From contig NZ_QUHC01000018.1 in the NCBI RefSeq assembly GCF_003479425.1, positions 1-51,051 on the forward strand: a stretch of DNA of 51,051 bases. Reading direction: 5' to 3'. A program made the translations under genes and the position numbers. Under the pieces are notes generated by a model, which worked only from the letters and a program-made list of their open reading frames with translations, made no database searches and was not told the DNA's origin. The first letter of the stretch is position 1. Each line of letters opens with the position of its first letter. Below, piece by piece: positions 1 through 8,970 of this stretch. The DNA comes from Odoribacter sp. AF15-53 (GTDB lineage Bacteria; Bacteroidota; Bacteroidia; Bacteroidales; Marinifilaceae).

Positions 1-442
1 GTACTGATAACGTAATCATGATAGAACTCTCTATTAATTCTAAATGATTTATAGGGGTTGTGGTTGTGATTAGTGATCTCAAATAAAAGTGAGGGGGAGA
101 GAAGTCTGTTTTGAGAGGAATAACTACCCTTGCACAGGGGGGGGGGTTATCAGGTAGTTCGCCCTCAGGTATAAGGGGGCTAGGGAGTAGTTCGAATAGG
201 ACTTTTTCAGCGGGCTACTCTTAAACGTGTGCTTTTTGTTCGTGAGAAGGAATCCAACTTAAATTGCCCCCTGTAAATTTTTCCTAGAAACGGCCAAATT
301 ATCTCTTTGTACATGTGCGTAAAATTCTACCAGTAGCCATTATTATTATTAAAGGTAGTGTCCCCAAAAGAGTGCTTCTTAATCTAATTGTTGAAAATAA
401 AAAAGGAGTCATATTTTCATATAACTCCTTGATTATTTGTTG
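1..442. other. Gene-free flank downstream of tRNA-Leu
   Basis: No convincing gene is seen. The stretch holds a run of ten G residues at 137-146, bracketed by a 7-bp inverted repeat (aactacc at 122-128, ggtagtt at 153-159), and the tRNA terminator near its right end. It abuts the 3' end of a tRNA-Leu gene, a class of site that integrative elements such as NBU1 are known to use. No integrase, terminal repeat or second att copy is visible here, so a past insertion is only a possibility. Confidence 0.5.
401..430 (-). terminator. Terminator of the tRNA-Leu/tRNA-Gly unit
   Basis: Read on the minus strand, a 7-bp stem (aaggagt/actcctt) extended by a further AT stem is followed by a T-run. It starts 13 bases after the mature end of tRNA-Leu, as expected for intrinsic termination. 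Confidence 0.75.
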
Positions 443-527
443 TACTCGAGGCGGGACTTGAACCCGCACAGCCGCAATGGCCACGGGATTTTAAGTCCCG
501 CGTGTCTACCGATTCCACCACTCGAGC
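443..527 (-). tRNA. tRNA-Leu (anticodon UAA)
   Basis: The minus strand folds into an 85-nt class II tRNA. It has a 7-bp acceptor stem (GCTCGAG with CTCGAGT, first pair G-U), a long variable arm, and an anticodon loop CTTAAAA closed by cggga/tcccg, giving anticodon UAA. The T arm carries the usual ttcaagt loop. The CCA end is not encoded. It lies just after tRNA-Gly on the same strand and is probably co-transcribed with it. Confidence 0.95.
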
Positions 528-531
528 AACT

Positions 532-607
532 TGGAGCGAAAAACGGGACTCGAACCCGCGACCCTAACCTTGGCAAGGTTATGCTCTACCAACTGAGCTA
601 TTTTCGC
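532..607 (-). tRNA. tRNA-Gly (anticodon GCC)
   Basis: The minus strand gives a 76-nt tRNA including an encoded CCA (532-534). The acceptor stem is GCGAAAA/TTTTCGC, the D arm is gctcagttggtagagc, and the anticodon loop TTGCCAA is closed by taacc/ggtta, so the anticodon is GCC. It is the first gene of the tRNA pair; a strong promoter lies 49 bp upstream. Confidence 0.95.
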
Positions 608-655
608 ATGATTGCTTGCAAAATTTGATCGGGACGCTTCCCGTTTTTGCGATTG

Positions 656-686
656 CAAATATAGGGCAATTTTTGTTTTCAGCAAA
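656..686 (-). promoter_or_regulatory. Promoter of the tRNA-Gly/tRNA-Leu unit
   Basis: On the minus strand TTTG (683-686) is followed after exactly 19 bp by TATATTTG (656-663). This is a full match to the Bacteroidetes primary sigma consensus TTTG/TAnnTTTG. It faces tRNA-Gly with room for a short leader. Confidence 0.8.
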
Positions 687-875
687 GGGTTTGATAAGAA
701 AATGCAAGGGATTTTTTTAATTCACTTCTTGAGGTCTGTTTTTCATGTGATTAGAGATGACGAAAAGCCCGTGTCTATGTTGAATTATCGTATTCGTGGA
801 AGGAATTTCCCGGTTACACGAGGGAAGGGGAGATGGCTCGTGATTTGTGATTTTGTGATTTTTTTTATAAAATGG
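687..875. other. Intergenic stretch between tRNAs and ftsX
   Basis: The 608-928 gap separates the divergent tRNA and ftsX units. Its two ends hold the opposite-facing promoters, and nothing else recognisable is seen in between. An open frame that crosses it into ftsX has no family resemblance and is treated as chance. Confidence 0.5.
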
Positions 876-906
876 ATTGTTCCCGTATGTAGAATGATTA
901 TATTTG
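876..906 (+). promoter_or_regulatory. Promoter of the ftsX operon
   Basis: ATTG (876-879), 19 bp, then TATATTTG (899-906). The -7 element is a perfect TAnnTTTG and the -33 element differs by one base from TTTG. The predicted transcript would begin about 15 bases before the ftsX start codon. Confidence 0.65.
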
Positions 907-928
907 TCAGGTTTTTAAGACAGAAGAA

Positions 929-1795
929 ATGTCGCGAAGAGAGAGTAAAAGGGGAAAAAGTGCTTATTTTGTTCCCACGATCAGTATATCTTTAGTATTG
1001 ATCGTGGTGGGTATGCTTGTATTTATTTTGTTGAATGCCAGAGCGGTTTCGGATCATGTGAAACGGAATATCGGGTTCGCGGTGATCGTGAAGGATAATA
1101 CGAATGAAGTGGAGATCAAACGAGTGCAGAAGATATTGGATACTCAACCTTATGTTTATACTTCCAAGTATATCACGAAAGAACAGGCGGCAAAGTCTTT
1201 CAAGAAAGAGATGGGCGAGGACTTTGAGGCTATTTTAGGTGGCAACCCGTTGTTGCCTTCTATCGAGATCAAGTTGAATCCGGAGTACGCGAATAATGAT
1301 TCGCTGGTTGTCATTGAAAAGGGATTGGCGAGGTTTGATATCATACAGGAGGTGTATTATCAGAAATCCATGATTGAAAGTATAAACGAGAATATACACC
1401 GGATCACGATAATCTTTTTGATTGTCGGGGCGGTGCTGGTACTGATTTCGTTCACGTTGATCCGGAATATGATCCATTTGGCGGTTTATTCGCAACGGTT
1501 GTTGATCAAAACGATGCAGTTGGTCGGGGCGACACCGTTTTTTATATGCAAGCCTTTCGTGTACGGGAGTATGTGGCGGGGTTTTTTCGGGGCGTTGATT
1601 GCTAATTTGGTGTTGTTGGCGGCGATATTTTTCGTGCAGGATAACGTGGGGAACGTGATTAATATCATGCGTCGGGATGTGATCGTGCTTATGGTTGCTT
1701 TCGTGATGCTTTCCGGGGTGTTGTTGTCGTTTTTCTCGGCATGGTTTTCGGTACGTCGCTATTTGAGACGGGATTTGAATGATTTATACGCGTAA
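929..1795 (+). CDS. ftsX: Cell division protein FtsX
   Basis: FtsX is the membrane half of the FtsE/FtsX complex, which couples the divisome to activation of peptidoglycan hydrolases. The 288-residue protein shows the family layout: one N-terminal membrane helix (about 13-36), an extracytoplasmic domain (about 40-155) and three C-terminal helices (about 160-178, 219-236, 251-273). The loop LVGATPFFICKPF near residue 200 is typical of FtsX permeases. ftsE is not adjacent, which is common in Bacteroidales. The gene heads a run with DUF3098, uppP, truB and queA. The ATG follows a purine-rich stretch and sits just after a good promoter. Confidence 0.9.
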   Translation: MSRRESKRGKSAYFVPTISISLVLIVVGMLVFILLNARAVSDHVKRNIGFAVIVKDNTNEVEIKRVQKILDTQPYVYTSKYITKEQAAKSFKKEMGEDFEAILGGNPLLPSIEIKLNPEYANNDSLVVIEKGLARFDIIQEVYYQKSMIESINENIHRITIIFLIVGAVLVLISFTLIRNMIHLAVYSQRLLIKTMQLVGATPFFICKPFVYGSMWRGFFGALIANLVLLAAIFFVQDNVGNVINIMRRDVIVLMVAFVMLSGVLLSFFSAWFSVRRYLRRDLNDLYA

Positions 1796-1805
1796 ATAAA
1801 AATAT

Positions 1806-2072
1806 ATGGCAAGAATTTTAAACGAAAAGAAAGACGGTTTTCCTATTCCGAAGGATAATTACAAGATGATCTTGATCGGTTTCGGGATTATTATCGTTGG
1901 TTTCCTCCTGATGATGGGAGGAGGAGCAGACTCTCCCGATACATTTAATTATGACATTTTTAGTTTCCGGCGGATAACCCTGGCTCCGATCGTGGTGTTG
2001 TTCGGTTTCGGATTCGTGTTCTGGGGGATCATGCGGAAACCCAAAATGAAAGAAGAGGAAGAGAAAAAATAA
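1806..2072 (+). CDS. DUF3098 small membrane protein
   Basis: This is an 88-residue protein with two membrane helices (about 21-39 and 58-74) and a highly charged Lys/Glu C-terminal tail. It matches the DUF3098 family, which in Bacteroidetes usually sits between ftsX and uppP as it does here. Its biochemical role is unknown. The position, 10 bp after ftsX, suggests co-expression with division and cell-wall lipid functions, which is inference from context only. Confidence 0.8.
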   Translation: MARILNEKKDGFPIPKDNYKMILIGFGIIIVGFLLMMGGGADSPDTFNYDIFSFRRITLAPIVVLFGFGFVFWGIMRKPKMKEEEEKK

Positions 2073-2108
2073 ATATTAATGTAATTGGAGGTTGGTGTGC
2101 GTGCATGT

Positions 2109-2135
2109 TCAATTTTCAATTTTCAATTTTCAATT
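2109..2135 (+). repeat. Heptamer tandem repeat (aattttc)
   Basis: Three full copies of aattttc and a partial fourth lie directly before the uppP start codon at 2141. A similar tract (25561-25591) lies before the DUF3109 gene. Confidence 0.8.
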
Positions 2136-2140
2136 AATAA

Positions 2141-2929
2141 ATGGAGTGGTTTGAAGCATTGGTGCTTGGCGTCATCCAAGGACTTACGGAATTTTTGCCG
2201 GTAAGTAGTTCGGGACATTTGCAGATTTTTAGCGCTCTTTTCGGGTTACAGGGAGAAGAGAATTTGACTTTTGCCGTGGCGGTACATGCGGCGACAGTGT
2301 GTAGTACGATCGTGATTTTGTGGAAGGAGGTTTCCGTGTTGTTCAAAGGGTTCTTTACTTTCAAGTATAATGACGAGATGGCTTACGTGTTGAAGATATT
2401 TCTTTCCATGATTCCGGTTGCTATCGTGGGCTTTTGTTTTAAAGATTACGTGGAGGGGTTGTTTGGTGCCGGGTTAACGGTCGTGGGATGTATGTTGCTG
2501 GTGACGGCTCTTTTGCTGACTTTTGCCTATTATGCAAAGCCTAGGGTGAAAGATAAGATTTCGTATCGAGATGCGTTCGTGATCGGGTTGGCTCAGGCTT
2601 GTGCCGTGTTGCCCGGTTTGTCACGTTCCGGATCGACGATAGCCACGGGTATCTTATTGGGAAACAAGAAAGAGGCGGTGGCAAAGTTCTCTTTTTTGAT
2701 GGTGTTGATCCCAATTCTGGGAGAGGCTTTTCTGGATTTGATGAAAGGCGGATTCTCTTCAGAGGCAAGTGGCATCTCAACCCTGTCTTTGGTTGTCGGC
2801 TTCGTGGCTGCATTCGTTTCCGGATGTATTGCTTGTCGTTGGATGATTAATGTCGTGAAAAAGGGTAAATTGATCTGGTTCGCGATTTATTGCGCTATTG
2901 CAGGTATATTGACGATTGTATTGGGATAA
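2141..2929 (+). CDS. uppP: Undecaprenyl-diphosphatase UppP (BacA family)
   Basis: The enzyme dephosphorylates undecaprenyl diphosphate to recycle the lipid carrier for peptidoglycan and surface polysaccharide synthesis; the family is also linked to bacitracin resistance. The 262-residue, strongly hydrophobic protein has both BacA signatures: [14 protein letters not shown] at 14-27, with the conserved Glu17 and Ser cluster, and [10 protein letters not shown] at 158-167, with Arg162. Length and helix-rich profile fit the family. Its stop codon overlaps the truB start (TAATG), so the two genes are probably translationally coupled. Confidence 0.97.
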   Translation: MEWFEALVLGVIQGLTEFLPVSSSGHLQIFSALFGLQGEENLTFAVAVHAATVCSTIVILWKEVSVLFKGFFTFKYNDEMAYVLKIFLSMIPVAIVGFCFKDYVEGLFGAGLTVVGCMLLVTALLLTFAYYAKPRVKDKISYRDAFVIGLAQACAVLPGLSRSGSTIATGILLGNKKEAVAKFSFLMVLIPILGEAFLDLMKGGFSSEASGISTLSLVVGFVAAFVSGCIACRWMINVVKKGKLIWFAIYCAIAGILTIVLG

Positions 2930-3645
2930 TGAGCGAGTGGGGAAATATTTGTTTTAGAGAGGGCGATGATTTTCGGGCTGGTGCGGTACTCGTGGTAGAC
3001 AAGCCGTTGCGTTGGACGTCGTTTGATGTGGTGAATAAGATTCGCATTAGTCTGAGAAAAGGATACGGGAAGATAAAAGTGGGGCACGCGGGTACGCTGG
3101 ATCCCTTGGCGACGGGAGTCGTTATTGTTTGCGTGGGGAAGGAGACGAAAAAGATCGAGGAGTATATGGGACAGGAGAAAGAGTACGTGGCGGAGATCAC
3201 GTTTGGGCATACTACTCCTTCTTATGATTTGGAAACATCTTTTGACGAGGAGTTCCCGTATAAGCATGTGGATCGGGAGTGTTTGGAACGAGCGGTTCAA
3301 CAGTTTGTCGGGGAAATCGAACAGTTCCCGCCTTCTTATTCGGCGGTTCGGGTTGACGGGGTCCGCGCGTACGAGAAAGCTCGTCGGGGGGATGAGGTCG
3401 AGATGAAGAGCCGAAAAGTGATGGTTCGGGAGATTGAGATATTGAAAGCGGAACTTCCAGTAGTGGAGCTTCGAATTGTTTGTAGCAAGGGAACTTATAT
3501 CCGTTCTTTGGCGCATGATCTGGGGAAAGCCTGCGGAAGCGGCTCGCATTTGTCGGCTTTACGGAGAACTCGTGTCGGGGATTTTAAGGTGGAGGATGCG
3601 TTTAAAATGGATGAAATTATTGGAGTTCTACAAGAAAATTTGTAA
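2929..3645 (+). CDS. truB: tRNA pseudouridine(55) synthase TruB
   Basis: TruB converts U55 of the tRNA T arm to pseudouridine. The catalytic motif GHAGTLDPLATG lies at residues 52-63, with Asp58 as the expected nucleophile. The KPLRWTSFDVV segment (25-35) and the later KGTYIRSLAHDLG segment are also typical. The start chosen is the ATG that overlaps the uppP stop codon, giving 238 residues. An in-frame upstream ATG at 2890 would lie inside uppP and add 13 residues with no family similarity. Confidence 0.95.
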   Translation: MSEWGNICFREGDDFRAGAVLVVDKPLRWTSFDVVNKIRISLRKGYGKIKVGHAGTLDPLATGVVIVCVGKETKKIEEYMGQEKEYVAEITFGHTTPSYDLETSFDEEFPYKHVDRECLERAVQQFVGEIEQFPPSYSAVRVDGVRAYEKARRGDEVEMKSRKVMVREIEILKAELPVVELRIVCSKGTYIRSLAHDLGKACGSGSHLSALRRTRVGDFKVEDAFKMDEIIGVLQENL

Positions 3646-3682
3646 TTTAGCAAGATTTGATTAATATATAAAATTGTTCAAC

Positions 3683-4732
3683 ATGAAACTATCAAAGTTT
3701 AAATATAAGTTACCGCCGGAGTTGATCGCGTTACATCCGACTCCAAATCGTGATGAAGCTCGATTGATGGTTTTGGATAGAAAAACCGGAAAGATTGAAC
3801 ACAAAGTTTTTAAGGATGTCATTGATTACTTTGACGAGAAAGACGTGTTCGTGTTTAATGATTCAAAGGTTTTTCCGGCGAGATTATATGGAAACAAGGA
3901 AAAGACCGGGGCAGAGATTGAGGTATTCCTGTTGAGAGAATTGAACCCGGAATTGCGTATCTGGGATGTGCTGGTTGATCCGGCTCGTAAAATCCGTATC
4001 GGGAACAAGTTGTATTTCGGGGAAGACGACAGTATGGTGGCCGAGGTAATCGACAATACTACTTCTCGCGGGAGAACGTTGCGTTTCCTGTTTGACGGGG
4101 AATATGAGGAGTTCAAGAAAGAATTGTACGCGTTGGGTGAAACCCCGCTTCCGCGTTTTATCAACCGGAAAGTTGAACCGGAAGATGCCGAGAATTACCA
4201 GACTATTTTTGCCAAAAACGAGGGTGCCGTGGCAGCCCCGACGGCAGGAATGCATTTTAGCCGTGAGTTGATGAAACGGATGGAGATTAAAGGTATTGAT
4301 TTCGCTTATGTCACGTTGCATGTCGGCTTGGGTAATTTCCGGGAAGTGGACGTGGAGGATTTGACGAAACACAAGATGGATTCGGAGCAGATTTACGTGA
4401 CACCGGAAACCGTGAAGATCGTGAATGACGCGAAAGACGAGAAGCATAAGATTTGTGCCGTGGGAACGACGGTTGTGCGTACTCTGGAGAGTTGCGTGAC
4501 CACGAAAGGACGTTTGACGGAATTTGAAGGATGGACGAATAAATTTATATTCCCGCCGTATGATTTCAGCGTGCCGGATGCTTTTATCTCGAATTTCCAT
4601 TTGCCTTATTCTACGTTGTTGATGATGGTGGCTGCTTTCGGGGGATATGAGAATGTTATGGAAGCTTATAACGTGGCGGTCAAGGAGAAGTATCGTTTTG
4701 GTACTTATGGTGATGCCATGCTTATAATTTAA
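3683..4732 (+). CDS. queA: S-adenosylmethionine:tRNA ribosyltransferase-isomerase QueA
   Basis: QueA transfers and isomerises the ribosyl part of SAM onto 7-aminomethyl-7-deazaguanine in tRNA, giving epoxyqueuosine, the penultimate step of queuosine synthesis. The 349-residue protein shows the family blocks: YKLPPELIA near the N-terminus, the [11 protein letters not shown] segment near residue 60, the central APTAGMHFS motif and the HVGLGNF motif. The ATG at 3683 begins the usual MKLSKFxY start. It follows truB by 37 bp, so two tRNA-modifying enzymes are adjacent. Confidence 0.96.
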   Translation: MKLSKFKYKLPPELIALHPTPNRDEARLMVLDRKTGKIEHKVFKDVIDYFDEKDVFVFNDSKVFPARLYGNKEKTGAEIEVFLLRELNPELRIWDVLVDPARKIRIGNKLYFGEDDSMVAEVIDNTTSRGRTLRFLFDGEYEEFKKELYALGETPLPRFINRKVEPEDAENYQTIFAKNEGAVAAPTAGMHFSRELMKRMEIKGIDFAYVTLHVGLGNFREVDVEDLTKHKMDSEQIYVTPETVKIVNDAKDEKHKICAVGTTVVRTLESCVTTKGRLTEFEGWTNKFIFPPYDFSVPDAFISNFHLPYSTLLMMVAAFGGYENVMEAYNVAVKEKYRFGTYGDAMLII

Positions 4733-4756
4733 ATAGATGATATTTGAAGATAGAAA

Positions 4757-4786
4757 GACGGTATGCTGAAAGGTATGCCGTTTTTT
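4757..4786 (+). terminator. Terminator after queA
   Basis: A 9-bp stem (acggtatgc/gtatgccgt, with G-U pairs) and a tgaaag loop are followed by six T residues. It closes the ftsX to queA run before mfd. Confidence 0.75.
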
Positions 4787-4803
4787 GATAAAATTTCAGA
4801 GAC

Positions 4804-7800
4804 TTGGAAGCAAAAGAGTTATTAAATTTATTTCAAACGCATCCTGTTGTACAGAAGATTGCCGACCGTCTGCAAAAGCAGACGAGGGCGAAGATAAAGC
4901 TGGAAAACGGGATCGGTTCGCTTGTTGCTTTTATCGCGGCTGGCGTGAGCAGGGAAATGAGAGGGTTGCAACTGTTCGTGTTGAATGATAAGGAGGAAGC
5001 CGCTTATTTCTACAATGATTTATTGACTTTTTACGGAGAGGAGAACGTGCGTTTTCTGCCCTCCTCGTTCCGGCGTTCCGGTAATTTTGAAGATAAGGAC
5101 AACGATTCGATTTTGGTTCGCACGGAGGTGTTGAATGCCTTGACGGCGAAGGAGGTGGGGATGGTGGTTACTTACACGGAGGCGATGGCCGAGAAGGTGG
5201 TGAGTAAAAAGGTGCTGGCGGATATGTCTATGCCCGTGGGGAAGGGGGATAAGTTGTCGATGTCATTTTTGGAGTCTTTGTTAGGGGAATACGGGTTCGA
5301 GAGGAGTGATTTCGTGTATGAGCCCGGGCAGTTTTCAATCCGGGGAAGTATCGTGGACGTTTATTCTTTTGCTGAAGAGCGTCCGGTGCGAATAGACTTT
5401 TTCGGGGATGAGGTGGAGAGTATTCGTTATTTTGATGTTGAAACGCAACTTTCCGAGCAATTGATTGATCGGGTGGTCATTGTTCCCGACTTGAGTGAAT
5501 CTACGGATAGAAATGCTAACGTGGGGTTGACGGAGTTTCTGGGAAAAGAGACCACGTGGTGGATGAAGAATTCTTTATTGATTCATGATCGGATCAATTC
5601 GTTAAAAGAGCTGGATAGCGGTGAATTCTTGATTACTTCGGATAATTTATTCCATGCCATAGAGGAGAATAGTGTCGTCGAGTGGGGGCCGGAATTGTTT
5701 TTCCGGGGGGAAGTGCTTCGTTTGGAGGCAGAAGTACAGCCGGCGGTGAACAAGCAGTTTGATTTGTTGGCAGAACATTTGTTGGATAAGCAGATGGATC
5801 GGTACACGGTTTATCTTTGTTCCACGAATGACATGCAGCTCCAGCGATTGCGGGATATTTTCTCGGATAAAGGACATGAAGTGAATTTCGTACCCGTGGA
5901 GGGGACGATACATGAGGGATTCAGTGATGCCCAGATAAAGGTCTGTATTTACACGGAACATCAGATTTTTGATCGTTACCAGAAGTACCGGTTGAAAACA
6001 ACTCAAATCCGGAAGGGGCGGGAGTCGATCACGATCAGCGAATTGCAGAATTTGCATCCCGGCGATTACGTGGTGCATATTGATCACGGGATCGGGCGTT
6101 TCGGCGGGTTGACAAAGATTAGTAATGACGGGAAGGTGCAGGAGGCGATCCGGTTGGTGTATAAGAATAATTCCGAATTGTACGTTAGTCTCCATTCATT
6201 GCATAAGATTTCCAAGTATAAAGGGAAGGACGGGGAACCGCCTGCCGTGAGTAAGTTGGGAGGCGAGGCTTGGAATAAACTGAAACAACGGACGAAATCG
6301 CGGGTAAAGGATATCGCCCGCGAGTTGATCGCGTTGTATGCCAAGCGCAGGCGTGAGGAGGCTTATGCTTTCTCGAAGGATAGTTTCTTGCAGGATGAAA
6401 TGGAAGCTTCTTTCATGTACGAGGAGACGCCGGATCAGATGAAGGCGATCGAGGCGGTGAAAGCGGATATGGAGAGTCCTCACGTGATGGATCGTCTGGT
6501 GTGCGGGGATGTTGGTTTCGGGAAGACGGAAGTCGCGATTCGTGCGGCATTCAAGGCGGTTGCCGATAGTAAACAGGTTGCCGTGTTGGTGCCGACGACC
6601 GTGTTGGCCTACCAGCATTATAATACATTTAAGAAACGTCTGGAGGGGATGCCCTGTCGGATCGAGTATATCAGCCGGATGAAGAAGGGGGCTGATATTA
6701 AACGTATTTTGAAAGATTTGGAGGCGGGGAAGGTGGATATCATTATCGGTACGCATCGGTTGACAAGTAATGACGTGAAGTTTAAGGATCTCGGACTTTT
6801 GGTAGTCGATGAAGAGCAAAAGTTCGGGGTTGCCGTGAAAGAGAAATTGAAAAAACTGAAATTAAACGTGGATACGATCACGATGACGGCCACGCCTATC
6901 CCTCGTACGTTGCAATTCTCGTTGATGGGGGCGAGGGATATGTCGATTATCCGTACGGCACCGCCTAATCGTTACCCGATCGTGACGGAATTGCATCGTT
7001 TTGACGAGAAGATAATCAAGGAGGCTATTTCTTACGAGGTAAGCCGCGGGGGACAAGTATTTTTTATTCATAACCGGGTGGATAATATCCGGGATATTCA
7101 ATATATGATTCATCGTTTGATTCCCGGAATCAAGAGTTGCGTGGGACACGGGCAGATGAGCGGGGAGGAGTTGGAGATCGTGATGCACGATTTTATCCGG
7201 GGGGATTATGATGTGTTGATCGCCACGACAATCGTGGAGTCTGGGCTGGATATTCCTAACGCGAACACGATTATAATTAATCAGGCTCAAAATTACGGGT
7301 TGAGTGATTTGCACCAGTTGCGGGGACGGGTGGGACGTTCCAACCGGAAGGCGTTTTGTTATTTGCTGGCCCCGCCTTTGGAGCTGGTGAACACGGATGC
7401 CCGCCGACGTTTGAAAGCGATAGAGGATTTTAGCGGGCTTGGGAGCGGGTTCAATATTGCCATGCAGGATTTGGATATTCGCGGAGCCGGGAATATTTTA
7501 GGTGGAGAGCAATCCGGTTTTATCGCGGAAGTGGGTTACGAGGCATACCAGCGGATCTTGAACGAGGCGTTAATGGAATTGAGGGACGAGGAGTTCCCAG
7601 AATTGCAAAAGGACAGACCGGAGGAGCCGGCAGCATTTACCACGGATTGCGTGATTGATACGGATTTCGCGTTATTGATACCGGATACGTACGTGGAAAA
7701 CGTGAGCGAACGAATCCGTTTGTACCGGGAATTGGATAATATCGCGAATGAAGAGTCCTTGCACCGTTTTGAGATAGAAATGAAAGACCGTTTCGGAGAA

Positions 7801-8109
7801 CTTCCGGTCCCCGTGGTCGGGTTGATGGAAGTGGTTCGAATCCGGCAAAGATGTATTGATCTGGGAATAGAGCGTTTGATGGTGAAGAATAACAGGATGG
7901 TCGTTTATTTTATCAGCGATCAGAATTCACCGTTCTATGCTTCTTCCGTGTTTAGCGAGTTGCTGAAATTTATACAGAAACAAGTGATCCCCTGTAAGAT
8001 CAGCGAGAAAAATGATAAGTTGAGTCTTGTTTTCATGAATATTGACGATATCAATCGGGTATCGGTAATTATCCGGGAGATGCGTGATTTTGCTTACGGA
8101 AATAATTGA
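4804..8109 (+). CDS. mfd: Transcription-repair coupling factor Mfd
   Basis: Mfd displaces RNA polymerase stalled at DNA lesions and recruits the UvrABC excision machinery. Domains in order are a UvrB-like N-terminal region (about 1-400), a CarD-like RNA polymerase-interacting domain beginning near residue 418 (HPGDYVVHIDHGIGRF), a superfamily 2 helicase core and a C-terminal TRCF domain. Helicase motifs seen are Walker A GDVGFGKTE (about 568-576), DEEQ near 669, TATPIPRTL, and QLRGRVGRS. The 1101-residue length is normal. The start is TTG, because an in-frame stop lies 15 bases upstream and no ATG fits. coaX follows after 3 bp. Confidence 0.97.
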   Translation: MEAKELLNLFQTHPVVQKIADRLQKQTRAKIKLENGIGSLVAFIAAGVSREMRGLQLFVLNDKEEAAYFYNDLLTFYGEENVRFLPSSFRRSGNFEDKDNDSILVRTEVLNALTAKEVGMVVTYTEAMAEKVVSKKVLADMSMPVGKGDKLSMSFLESLLGEYGFERSDFVYEPGQFSIRGSIVDVYSFAEERPVRIDFFGDEVESIRYFDVETQLSEQLIDRVVIVPDLSESTDRNANVGLTEFLGKETTWWMKNSLLIHDRINSLKELDSGEFLITSDNLFHAIEENSVVEWGPELFFRGEVLRLEAEVQPAVNKQFDLLAEHLLDKQMDRYTVYLCSTNDMQLQRLRDIFSDKGHEVNFVPVEGTIHEGFSDAQIKVCIYTEHQIFDRYQKYRLKTTQIRKGRESITISELQNLHPGDYVVHIDHGIGRFGGLTKISNDGKVQEAIRLVYKNNSELYVSLHSLHKISKYKGKDGEPPAVSKLGGEAWNKLKQRTKSRVKDIARELIALYAKRRREEAYAFSKDSFLQDEMEASFMYEETPDQMKAIEAVKADMESPHVMDRLVCGDVGFGKTEVAIRAAFKAVADSKQVAVLVPTTVLAYQHYNTFKKRLEGMPCRIEYISRMKKGADIKRILKDLEAGKVDIIIGTHRLTSNDVKFKDLGLLVVDEEQKFGVAVKEKLKKLKLNVDTITMTATPIPRTLQFSLMGARDMSIIRTAPPNRYPIVTELHRFDEKIIKEAISYEVSRGGQVFFIHNRVDNIRDIQYMIHRLIPGIKSCVGHGQMSGEELEIVMHDFIRGDYDVLIATTIVESGLDIPNANTIIINQAQNYGLSDLHQLRGRVGRSNRKAFCYLLAPPLELVNTDARRRLKAIEDFSGLGSGFNIAMQDLDIRGAGNILGGEQSGFIAEVGYEAYQRILNEALMELRDEEFPELQKDRPEEPAAFTTDCVIDTDFALLIPDTYVENVSERIRLYRELDNIANEESLHRFEIEMKDRFGELPVPVVGLMEVVRIRQRCIDLGIERLMVKNNRMVVYFISDQNSPFYASSVFSELLKFIQKQVIPCKISEKNDKLSLVFMNIDDINRVSVIIREMRDFAYGNN

Positions 8110-8112
8110 GTT

Positions 8113-8844
8113 ATGAATTTAATTGTTGATATCGGAAATACACGAACCAAATATGCCGTTTTTGAGGATGGCGATTGGGTGGAGTGCGGATTGGGGTTGC
8201 CTGAGACTTATGATTTGGCGGCCAATTATTTGAAACACGGCAAGGAGGTTAACCTGATATTGTCCAGTACGGGAGCGATTTCCGAAGAAGTGCGGGAGAA
8301 ATTGCGTGAGGTCTCGACTTTTTTTTGTGAGTTATCTTCCGGGATACCTTTGCCGATCCGGATCGGATACGATACTCCCAAAACATTGGGGGTTGACCGG
8401 ATCGCGGGTTGCGTGGGGGGTGTGTCTCTTTATCCCGGTAAGGAGCTGTTGATTATAGATTCCGGCACGGCGATCACGTATGATTTTGTCAGTGCCGACG
8501 GGGAGTTCCGGGGAGGAAATATTTCGCCGGGGCTGGGGATTCGGTTTCGCGCGTTGAACGAGTTCACGGCGAGCCTTCCATTGGTGAAATGTGCTAAGGA
8601 TCATGGTTATATCGGAAAGAACACGCATGATGCTATTTTGAACGGGGTGATGAATGGTATACTTTTTGAAGTAAGAGGATATATAGATGAACTATACCGG
8701 AATAATTCCCACGCGGTGGTGATTATAACTGGGGGAGGAAGTGAATATTTAAAGAAAACATTAAAACGGACAGTTTTTTTCGAGGACAAGCTGGTGATCA
8801 CGGGCTTAAACAGAATTTTAGAATACCAAAAAACGGTTAATTAA
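8113..8844 (+). CDS. coaX: Type III pantothenate kinase
   Basis: CoaX phosphorylates pantothenate in the first step of coenzyme A synthesis. Type III enzymes belong to the ASKHA fold and are insensitive to CoA feedback. The 243-residue protein has the phosphate-binding VDIGNTRTK at 5-13, TPKTLGVDR at 88-96 with the conserved GVDR, and IDSGTAITYDF at 115-125 with the catalytic Asp region. Length fits the family. It begins 3 bp after mfd and is probably co-transcribed with it. Confidence 0.95.
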   Translation: MNLIVDIGNTRTKYAVFEDGDWVECGLGLPETYDLAANYLKHGKEVNLILSSTGAISEEVREKLREVSTFFCELSSGIPLPIRIGYDTPKTLGVDRIAGCVGGVSLYPGKELLIIDSGTAITYDFVSADGEFRGGNISPGLGIRFRALNEFTASLPLVKCAKDHGYIGKNTHDAILNGVMNGILFEVRGYIDELYRNNSHAVVIITGGGSEYLKKTLKRTVFFEDKLVITGLNRILEYQKTVN

Positions 8845-8865
8845 ACATGAAAAATATGCGATTGA

Positions 8866-8896
8866 TTTCCGTATTAAAAAAATAGTGGTAATTTTG
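8866..8896 (+). promoter_or_regulatory. Promoter of the TPR-lptC operon
   Basis: TTTC (8866-8869), 19 bp, TAATTTTG (8889-8896). The -7 element matches TAnnTTTG and the -33 element differs by one base. The leader before the start codon at 8971 is about 70 bases and contains a small tcctc/gagga hairpin. Confidence 0.6.
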
Positions 8897-8970
8897 CGAG
8901 AGTCCTCACGTGGGAGGACGGGCTATGATGAAAAAACTTATTCGAACTAACTTAAATAAAAGGGATGACC

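Noticed and set aside
612..995. 127-codon open frame between tRNA-Gly and ftsX
   Set aside because: It spans two promoter regions, overlaps ftsX in another frame, and its translation resembles no family.
6196..6819. Long minus-strand open frames across mfd, gpmI, gcvP and the tricorn gene
   Set aside because: They are shadows of strongly biased coding sequence on the other strand and have no recognisable product.
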